Assembly: GCA_019802505.1 (NCBI GenBank)
Contig: JAFMOC010000007.1
Coordinates: 7,512,501-7,576,500, forward strand
DNA length: 64,000 nucleotides
Source: Corydoras sp. C115
Taxonomy: Eukaryota; Chordata; Actinopteri; Siluriformes; Callichthyidae
Direction of reading: 5' to 3'
The position numbers and the translations under genes were made by a program. The notes under the pieces are model-generated. The model was not told the DNA's origin, did no database searches, and worked only from the letters and a program-made list of their open reading frames with translations. Of this stretch, positions 11,764 to 23,400 are shown one piece after another (position 1 is the stretch's first letter; every line of letters starts with the position of its first letter).

Positions 11764-14229
11764 GTGAGTGGTGAACACCATGCTCTGAATGTATATACAC
11801 GCATCTTTTATCCCTTAGAGAACAATATCGACAGCTTGTTCAATCTAGTAGCACCTTAATTGGCTCATCTGCTTTTCACCCATGCCACTCAATATGTCCT
11901 CTTCATGCTGCCTTCCCTGTCTCCTCTCCACGACCTCGCCGTCATTCACACGCAACATCACCCTCACACCCTAATGCCATTATTTACTGCTTGAGTCTGT
12001 TCTGCTCTGTGAGGATTTGTTGATTTTCAGCAGTGTTTACAAAGCAAACAGGTTAAGCACTATCGGCTAGCATAGCGCTGTTTTGGCTTTAACACATTGT
12101 GGGAAATCTTATGTATCTTCTATATTGTGTTTCGGTCACTCTTATTTCCCTGGACATTATGTTCGCATTTGTTTTTGAGCTCTGAGGCCTAAAAGCATAA
12201 ACTTTTTTAGTCAGTACCTCAAAACAGTTTTTTTATTGATTTTGTGGTATAGGAAATAAGGGTTAAACAGTATACGTAACATGGATATTAAAGCAGTCAG
12301 ATGAAGTAGCACCACACTGTTAAAGACCCTTTGTCTAAACCTCATGCAGAATCAGTAGCCTGGCCTTGCACGCTATGTTCAGGCACAATTGACCTTGGTG
12401 AATTAGGGAAGGCAATGTGGGCTGGAAGAGGTTAAAAGCCTGCAGATCCTGCAGCTGTGTTGGTGAGAAGAGAGACAATTAGCAGTACTGTCTCTTTTTG
12501 GACAGCAGGGATTACCCTCATGCAGATGAACAAATCAAAGCATGGATTTTATAGTACATCTCTATTCAATTCAGTTAAAAATACAAGACAAGATGATCCA
12601 TCTGGAAATCATATTTAGATCACATGCAGTGACTACACATGAATGCATCATGCATTACTTTCATGTTATTGTGAATTGCAGTGGAATAATGCAGGCTGTC
12701 CGTCTGAGCCAGGCATTAAAATGGTCTCAAAGCTGTCACTGTGTCTCTTTCAGTATGAGCGCTACCAGCACTATGCAGCCGAGGAGTGTTTGCTGCAGAT
12801 GGGGGGAGTTCTGTGTCCCGCTCCAGGCTGTGGGGCCGGTCTGCTGGTTGAGGATGAGTGCCGGAGGGTGCAGTGTGAACTGAAAGATGGTCTTGGTTGT
12901 GGGGTGAGTCTGTCTGCTATTTTTAAGCTCATCAACATTCAGGTCATATCTGAATAAGTGAGCTGATCTGCTAATGCAAACATGAACATAACAAAGTCCT
13001 TTCTCATCCATCTTGTTGTATGTAATGGATTGGTGGATGTAATTCTTATGGATTTATTTTCTCACATTGAAAAACAGCACTTTTGTTTCAGCTGAAACAA
13101 AATTAATGCACTTTTTTATGGGGTAATTTAATCGTCAGGTGTATTTTCATAAAAACATTTCTATGCAGCCAATTTCCAAAGTCACTTAGGTACCATTAGA
13201 GTCTGACTCATACAGTATGTCATAGTGGAGCATGGCATTGCAGTCTGTCATTTTTATCATTACTGTTGTGCTGTAATATGCTTATATTATTTAAAACTTT
13301 AATGTACCCTTTAGTGGAGATTAGTTAAATAATTGTATGTGGCCATATTCTTGTGTCACTGTGGACATTACTACAGCTTTAATGCCTGTGGAGACTTGGG
13401 ATAATTGCTTTGATCCTATCAGAACAAGCAAGAAACAAATTGTGTTATAACAAGGAATAAGAAAGTATTTCTTGAGTTATCCTTCAGGCTTGTGCATATG
13501 CAGGTATAACCAGAGCTGCCAAACATATGCAGATCTTTCCATGCACATTACTACATGGTGTTAAATATACATATACATTCTGCTTAATTTGCTTTTTAAT
13601 TTTCACTTTTAATTCCCATGTAGGTATGTTAGTCTAAACTCACCCAATCATGGACCTTGCTTTGTGCACTTTGTGCACTACTATCACTGGCCATTTTATG
13701 AGGTACTGTTCATTGTTTCTCCACTTACCAGATAGATGTTCTTTTTAGTTTTACAATTAAATTCTGAAGTCCATCGGTTTCTCTATGTACATGTTAGTTT
13801 CCTTGACGCTGTTCTATGCTGATCAGGACGCCCACAGAGCAGGTATTATTAGGATGGTAGATGATATATTAGTGGATCAGACACCTGTATGTTTTAATTG
13901 GTGTACTGTTGTCTGTTCAGCAGCACTGCTGTAGCTGATCCACTCATACCAGCACAACACACACTAACACACCACCACCATGTTTGTATCACTGCAGTAC
14001 CGAGAATCATCCACCACCCTAATACCTCCTCTGTAGGGGTCCTGAAAAATGGAGAACATGATAAAGTGGACTAAAAAATATGCATAGGAACAGATGGACT
14101 ACAGTCTGTAATTGTAGAACTACAAAGTTTATCTATACAATCAGTGGAACTTAAAATGCAGTCAGTGAGTGTGTACCTAATAAAACGGCTGGTGGAATTT
14201 TGTTTGTGTATGTGTGTATGTGTCTGTGT

Positions 14230-14290
<61 letters not shown>

Positions 14291-17200
14291 GTTTGTATGT
14301 ACATGACCGTGACTGTACCCCAATGTATAAACCGTGGTTGGGTGGCTGTGGACCCTGGGATTTAGTTGAACCCCAGGTTTATGATGGAACAAATGATGTG
14401 GCTGATGATACATAATACAGTTAAGAACTTTTATTTGCAAAGTTATAGGTTAATGATGTACAGGTTTGCTGTCTGTGCTGCATACAACATTTTGCAATTG
14501 TTCTGTATTGTATGAGACGACGAGCAACTCCTCTAAATATACTTTTAAGTCTGGAAAATCATTATTATGCTTTGATCCTTGTAATTCACCTGTTATTAAC
14601 ACTGCTATCGGTCTGACCACTAACAGTTAGGGTTTTATCTTTATGGTTTTTCTTCCAGCATACTCTAAATCCTCTGGCTCTACTACATTTGGCTGAGATA
14701 TCTGGCCACCTCCTTCACCCCTGCCCTCTGCTGCTAGTTTCACCCAGCTTATCCAATCACACTGCAATTAAGGCGCAATTGCTTCACCATTTGCATGATG
14801 TTTTCTAATTAGCCAGTCAATAAAAGATTAGCATGCTGCTCGGTAGCCATTAGTGCTGACTGATTGAATGTTTGGAAACAAACATGAGTGCTGAGTCAGA
14901 GAGATGTGCCGAGAGACATTCATCAGTAACATCACAGACCTGCATGGTTCTATTTTACTTAAATCACAGATCAGTCATTGTTTTACCTAAATGTGTTTTA
15001 TAATATCATTACTGCATAGTAAAAAACTATGAACAGATTATAAAAAAACTTTCCTGTTTAAGTTCCTATAAACTCATACTCGTACTCATATCATTGATGA
15101 AAATATGATGGTCAGCATAATTTTTTTTTGTTTATACTAACCATGACAGTAAATCCTTACAATATGTCAAAGAAATATGAGAATCTTAGAAAGCTTAGAA
15201 AAAAGAAATTCAAATATTCACAATACTGAACTCTTCAGCATAGTAAAATAAAGAGCAACCCACATTGTCCTTAAATTAGACCCATCCACTGAATATATAC
15301 CAAAAAATGGAATGGAAATAATATGAATAAGTGGGTTACATGAGTGGGTTACGTGTGTTTGTGTGTGTGTGTGTGTGTGCATGCATACACATTGTGTAAA
15401 GTACGGGTCAGGGTTGTGCTTTGCCCTTGTGCCAGCAGTGGTGTGGTCAGTGTATGCAGCTGTGGATCTGGCTGCCACAGATAAAGGTTTTATTGGAGCT
15501 TGCCTTTGCCTGATGTAATAAACCCAGACTTTCATCTCTCTCTCTCTCTCTCTTTCTCTCCACCCGCAGACACATACACCTTTGCAAAAGTTTTTGCATG
15601 CTCACAGCTTTAGCAGCAATGAACAGCATTCCAGCTTTAGCACATTCTACTCACACAAAGCAATATATCCACTACATCTGTCACATATTTTGTTTATACA
15701 CTCTACATGTATGGTGGAACTTCATCTCTTTGTTAGTGTTAGTGGCACACTAAAGATGATCTATTTTTTCTAAGCTACTGTCAGTAAGACAGCTGTGTGG
15801 GGCCTGCGTCCTGCTAGGTCTTCTTCTTCCAGTAGTGTCACAGTGAGTGTTTCAGGTAGGTTTTATGTGTGTGTTCACTATTCTGCATATGTATGGCATA
15901 TTGTGTTAGCCGCTAATCTTCAGCTTATTATGCGCTTCACCATTCTGTAAACAGAGAGTGTGGGCCATGAGCACGGAATCCTATTACTTCTGTAATCTTA
16001 TCACGAGTGCACATTGAACAGGACTGCTATTATTAGCTGTACCTAAAAATGTGATCATCCACTGAGAATATGTTTAAAAAATCATGTGTTTGGGTTAAAA
16101 AGCACAGATACAGTAGTGTGGATGCAACAGTGCCAAATTCATCTGATCACTTTATTGTTCAATAACTGTCTGACTGAAACCATGTTTATATGAATAGTTA
16201 CGTTAGACAGTGCCAGTCATTTGGACACACCTCCTTCTTGCTCCATTGTCTATTTTCTCCAGTTACCATATAGATGAACATTATAGTTTTACAATTACAG
16301 ACTGTAGTACTTTTTTTCTTAGTCCCCTATTGGTTCTCTGTTCTATATTGGTCAGGACCATCACAGAACAGGTATAATTTGGGTGGGGGTTCATTATTTG
16401 TTCTGCAGTGACGCTGATGCGATGAGAGTGTTTTAGTGCATAGTGCTACTATTGGGGTCCTGACCATTTAGAGAACAGAGTAAAGGGGACCAACACAGTT
16501 TGTACTATAGTCTACAAATAGAGGGACTATATTCTGTAATAGTAGAACTGCAAAGTAAGTGGAACTGATAAAATGTACATTTAGTGGAGAAATGTACCAT
16601 TTTTATTTCATTCTTTGTAATTTAATAAGTGGGGCATCTCAATGCGGTAGCAGTTACAGTGCTTACACCTGGCAGCAAGAAGAATATGGGTTCGATCCTC
16701 AGTTGGAGCTGGCACAAATTGGAGTGAAGTTTGCATATGCTTGTATACAATTACTACAGGGACTCTGGTTTCTTCTCATATTTTAAAGATGTTCTGATGA
16801 GTCAAATGAACAAATTAAGTTCATTTGTCTTGTACAAATGTCTTTCTTGCAAATAAAAAAGTTATGTACTTTCTACTCCACCACATCTAATTACCAGCTT
16901 ATGTTCCAATTTCCTTTTGAGATGATGACCCAATTAATTTAGCCCAATTAATAGTATTATTTTAAATTTAATACATTTGAATTTAAAAGCATCTTACATT
17001 TTATCTTATATTTCTGGCTCAAGTTATCACAATCACTAAATGTGTTCAGTTAGGTCTTATTTTGTATGTAGTGATGTTTTTCTTCCAAACTTTCTAAAAT
17101 CTTAAAATTTCTGTCTCTAAACCATTTTTTTCCTTCTCTCTACCAATAATCATCTCATGAGCCATCTTATGACCAGGTGGATCAACCTAGCTTTACCTTC

Positions 17201-20200
17201 AACAGCAACAATACTAATATGCAGTCTATGAGAACTACAGTTATTTAGTTATAACAGAGTAATGATGTCTTGGGTGCAAATGCATAATACCCATTCGATT
17301 TACAACACACACACAACAAAACTTTATGTAGCCTGAGCTTTCAGATAATGACAGTACACACACAGTTAAACAGCAATTAACAACCAACACATCAACCACA
17401 AAGCTATAGACAGAGATCATAGCATTGAGAAACCCACCAGATTATACAAGCATTATTGGTAATAACCTAAATATTATTACTAGAATTGAGAAAATGGTCA
17501 TTAATCACATCACAGTATTGCAGAAGTAGCTGGAAGAAAATCAGTTTGTAAAATAGTCTCATATTTACAATAAATAATTTTGATGTTTACAAAGACAAAT
17601 GAGATGATTTTATTCAAATTAAACCTTTACATTCCTATTAAAACTGAATAGGCATTTGTACCATTGGTACCATGCCCAGACATTCATGTCACATGACTTG
17701 TGTGGAGTAGATGGCGTCAGTGCCAGATTTGTCCAGAAATGAAAGTCCCCTGAAACTGCAATGGTGTGCTACAAAAAAGGGACCTGATTGGAACATCATC
17801 ACACATAAAACCTACCTGGGCAGAGCTCTACCATCACAGCCCCATCCACCAGTAAAATTCTAGTACTTCCCCTTTAGTGAGCTTAGCCATAGGGTAACCA
17901 AATTATTTGTTTTTACAAGCTGTCATCGTTTTAGGCTTGGTACTTGCTGGGTCATCAATGCTCAAAAATGCCACTATGCCACTGTGCTGACGTGAGCCCA
18001 AATGGGAAATACAGATCCTGCAATGGCATTCAGGAGTTGTGTGCTCTCAAATAACACTTTTATCATGCTGGTCTGGAACATGTAACAAGATTCCTATCTT
18101 GCTTCCTCAAACTTTTCTCATCTTCATTTTCCTGCTTCAACACACACAGAACCCTAAGTTACAACCTGCGCGTGATGCATTGCAATGCTCATTGCTATCT
18201 TACACCCAGATAGCTGCACCGATCAAATAGCAATCTAGCATAGTCAGACCACCCCTGGTTCATAAAGGGAATGGCAAGTAACATACTGATTGGTTTATTG
18301 CATGTTACGCCCAAAACACCTCCATGAATATTTAAGATATTTAATTTGCTTACCCTTTTCATGCCACATAAGGTATCAATTTCCTATTGTTAATATTGCA
18401 AAGACACTCAGACACCCCCTAAATCAAGCTGCGGTTGATGGTTTGCTAAAAATCACTAAAATAGGGCCCTTAGACAGTTAACACAGACAGGCCACAGGTG
18501 AGTTTTGACACCTTACTTGTTTTCACAACATTCTCACAAATTAGCATTCGATCACAATTTTACCACAACATGTTGGAACACTTTATTTGCTTAGATTTGT
18601 GTAGGTTTAGTGGCAAAATTAAATAGAGCTGATGATTTTTAAATGTTGTTTTTTTAAATGTCTATGAAAATTCTGACAGACTTTGCTAACATAGTTACAG
18701 ATGCTCTTTCTTGGATCATTAACTTCTCAACCCCTTACATAGGTGCTTCAAAATTAACGCACCACTCTTCTGAAAGCAAATAGTCTGGTCTGTCTTTAGA
18801 TTTACAAATATTCCAGTTCTCACTTGCCACCTTCACAAACGATGTAACTGCTGCTAAATCCTTGTTTGAGGTAACATGCATCTCAGGTGCTCACATTTTA
18901 TTTAGTATATTTAACATTAACATTTAATTGTACATTTAGTACAATTAGGGGTGGTCATTCCACTGAGACAGCATTGCTTGCTGTGGTTGACACACATAAC
19001 ACTGCCAAAGCAAACTCTCATCCTCTGTCCTCAAATGATCTTCCCAACTCTCTCTGTAAGGCGGAGTCAGTTAACATCTACAAGCATCAATACAAAACAC
19101 ATCTCTTTCACAAACAGTTAATTTAAAAAAATCACCATTGACTTTTTAATTGGGGCTATTGTTGCTAAATTTTAATTTACTTTTGACATATTTTGTGCAA
19201 CATCTTACAGTCATAAAGTGCCATATATATTTCATGAAACTTGTAGGGTAACAAATGATTACAGTATCTTTGTAAGGTGTAAAGCAAATTGTTTACTTGG
19301 CAATAACCTAGTTAAATCCTATGAGTGCTTAATGAGTGTTTTAACAGATGCTTAACATATGCAATACTCAGCTCTACTTTAGGCAAACCATTCAGGTGAA
19401 CATGTTCAGTTTGTATTTACAGCAAAGACCTTGGTTTCTATAGCTTATCTCAGCTTATTTTTGCATCTGTTATCACTTTGAAGTGAATTGTACTGGCATA
19501 GATTCAACAATATGCCACAGCTGATTGTGTACATTCCCATGGAAAATACTTTTTAAATGTACTGACAAAATTAATAACAACTGGAAAGTGTTCTAATAGT
19601 TACTATACTATACACTGTATTATAATACATTATATTTCACCTTATAAGATCCTATCAATCAATCAATTGCCTGTTCTTGGTAACCCAAGAAAGGATGGAG
19701 TACATTGTTAGACTTTATTAATCTGAAAGGTTCTTTATCATGTAAGGAGGGTTTTTTTCTTGGCTTTCTTGTCACTAGCTCCTTTGTGATTTTACAATCC
19801 ATTTGTTACTCCGAATACTACTTAGCTAAAATAAGTTTCCTTTATCCCACTGAAAAGCAGCATTTACCCCATATCCCGTAGGTCTACTGGTTTACATTGA
19901 GCTAAATGATCCTTTTTTATCGGAACTTGTTTTTTCCCTCTTAGCCAATGTACAGATTTTTCAGGCTAGATATAGGAAAGCTCTAATTCTAATTAACATT
20001 ACCTCAGAAAGCCTTGTTGGACTCATTTATAATCTCGAGATTGGGATGAAGACCAGAGATCAGACTGAAATAAGAGTGATCAGTGACAAACTATACTGAT
20101 CATACTGTAGTCCATTCAGTTTCCAGCTGTTGCCTAAATTTTGAGTTAATCAAAAAAAAAACATTATGACTGTGTTTACATAATTCTGTTTTGTAGTCAC

Positions 20201-20364
20201 AGCAGAAATCAAAAAAGCAAAAAGCTATTTCAGATAATTGCACATTATTGTGGCAAATAGGGTGCACAGTGGCTTAGTGGTTAGCATGTCCGCCTCTCAT
20301 TGTTGGGAATCAAGGTTCGAATCCTGATCTGGGTGGAGGTTTTTTTGGTGAACTGGCCAATTGC

Positions 20365-20438
<74 letters not shown>

Positions 20439-23400
20439 TGTGTGTGTGTGTGTGTGTTTGTCTATGTGATGTGCCCTGTGATGAATTGGCGCTCTATCCT
20501 AGATGTATCTGCCCAGCTCCTAAAATGTTCTCCATTGGATGAGCATGGGGATTGCCTCCATGACTTTCATAGAGGATTAAAAGGAAGATGATAAGATGAA
20601 AACATTGTGACGGTTGATGTGAGTATTACCTGAAATGACCACGATTGTCCGATTATATAATTGAATGAATGAAAAGGTATACTGGTGTTCCTATTAAACT
20701 GCTTGGTTAGAGAGAGTGACCAACATTTTATAATCCCCTGATATTCTCACATATTAAAGGTTGTAAATTAAATTCCTTAACCAAATGCATGAAAATTTGA
20801 TTGATCAGCCACTGCCATTGGAAAAAATATCTGTCCTGCGATCATTCTGAAAAGCATTAAAATGTACAGTGGCTTCATGCAGACCATTGGAGTTTGTCTA
20901 CTGTGTGTCAGAGGATGAAAAGCACTGAATGTGTCTGATCTTTTGTTCCCTTTCACCATTTCTGGTGTCTCTTGTGTAGTCTTGCTGAGTGCAACAGTCA
21001 GTTTTGTTATTAAATAAATATAATTTTTTCTTGTTAACATAAGATTTAGGTCAAAACAGTTTTTTAGTTGTATGAGAGTGAGGAGAGGCACAGAGAGAGC
21101 TTTTTGAATCAGCCTTGAAGATGAGATCAGAGAACAATCTTTCTATAACCCTTTTCAGTGTGTTCACCCCAGTGTGTTTATTCAAATCTGCTACTGTTAG
21201 ATCTCTTCATGACACACATGCACACTAATCAGTTGTTTGTGTACAGTGTTTAACATGTCCTTGTGTAAGTACTTGTATGTGAGCTCACTAGTGTGCGTGG
21301 GTTTTGGTTAGAATCGCATTGTTTCATTGTGCCGCTACACAACACTGGCTAAAATAATTAAAAAGAAAGAAAACATTACAATGTGCTTTTTTTATCCCAC
21401 AGTGTCAAACGCTTCTTTCCTCTGTTGTAGCCACAGGCGGTTGATGAAACAACTGCTGAAGATGATGATGATGATGACAGTGTTGATGATGAGCTGAGTT
21501 CTGGTTTTGCTGTTTAAAACAGATGATGGGGAAACAGTGTGGGTGTAGGGGGATGTGGAATGAAAACGCCTGTCACAGAAATCATTTTCTTTCTCATCAC
21601 TGTATAAGAAATTATAAAAAACAAAGAGATGTCTGTCATGGGCCTTGGAGAGGAGAACAACTTTTTGTCACCTTTGTGAGAAAGAAAAAGCTAAACGAAA
21701 GAGGGGTAAAAAGCGAGAATGAGAGAATATCAGCTGCTGTACTTCACACTCCCCGCCTCTGAAGAAGTTCCAAAGCAGTACTGCGCCTCAAAGGTGCTGG
21801 TGAGCTAAAAATAAGAGAAACATTCAAATTCATGTGCAGTAGACCATAATAATACCCCGCCACATATATTAAAGATGGCAAATGGGCGACACCTAGTGAA
21901 TAATCCGAGAAATACAGTGGTAAAACGGTTCTGCCAAGAGTTGCCTGTATGAAATACTAAGTTGCTGTCTGTTATTAAGTGTTTTTTGTAGGACAGATTT
22001 TCTCTGTAAACAAAAACCTATATAATTTAGAAATTAATCTGAGGGTTGTGTTCTTTATATTTGCCTACTGAATTAAGATTTGTTTTGCAAGAAGCCTATA
22101 GAATCCTACATTATGTTGTTTCATTGTTTTTTAAACAATATAATTATTAAATAATTGATTTATTATAAATAATGTACTTTGTCAAATAACATGTTCTTTT
22201 TTAATGTGCATTTGACATGAAGTTGAGCTGACATGATATGTACATCTTGAGTAAAGTAAGGAGTTTATATCAGAGTGAGCAGCTGGAAATACAAGAGTCT
22301 TCTTGTCATTATGAGCTACTGTGAATGACATGTTAATAATCACCTCATTTTATATCAGTGATATGGCATTTACATCATAAAAGTCACATGTTTTTGGACA
22401 CCTTTCAAACTATACTCACTATTTTGCATCTCTAAAAGACTATTTTTAATCTTAATACTTTAATCATAAGGAGAAAAGTCTAAAAGAGAAAAATTCCTAA
22501 GAACTGGTAATGCCAGAAAACAAGCAATTATGTAATCAAATGCATAGACCTAAAAAGCATGACCTTATATACTCTTTAAAAACTCCATATAAAAACCTGT
22601 TGGGTTCTTGACCTTTTTGGTTGATGTACTTGAGTATGTACTGTATATATTTGAAGAGCTCCAGAATGTAATCCAGAAATAACTCTGAATAAGCTGTAGG
22701 GCATCATGCAGATTTTCTTTATTACCTAAGAGTAATGAATTTGCATGTTTACCATCTGATATGTTTTTAGAGGTAGGAGAAACCCATATAAACATTAAGT
22801 AAATAACCCAAAATGTATGTGCTTAGAAATCAAATCTGTGTACTATGCCCATGCCACTACACATTACAGCATCTACCTGCTACCTTTAGTAACCTTATAG
22901 TTTATGTATTAAGATACATTTAATTTAATAAAAGAGACGTTCTCCTCTGGATGGGCATGGGGAACCCCACCGCGACCCTAATAGAGGATAAATCGGGAGA
23001 TAATGAATGAATGAATAATTTAATAAAATGCTAATTAGAATGAAAAAAGCAATAAACCAAGAAAATATATTGTGTAATATTATAATACCACAACAAACCA
23101 CTACAGATCATAATAATTTGAGGATTGATATAGTACCTGTTACCTGACTTATCTTCAGCATAGTTGGTTGGACATACTTAAATCTATATTTACTTGTATT
23201 AAGAAATATTAAATTGACCTTATGGCAAGGTAACTTCTTGGGGCTTACTCTGTGCAGTTTGTTTTCTGTCGGGACTGTAAGGAGGAATACCATGAAGGGG
23301 AGTGTAAGAGGCTACCTGTGCCAGCAATAGGAAGGGCCATGCAGGTGGGTACCATGCTTTAACCCAGAAATCTGTACTATTTTAATCCCCAGATTAAAGG

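Noticed and set aside
12643..12957. Frame covering prkn exon 9 plus flanks
   Set aside because: It is exon 9 read through its splice sites; the exon borders are 12754 and 12903.
14071..14440. Open frames of repeated Cys-Val or Thr-His
   Set aside because: Translations of the (TG)n microsatellite.
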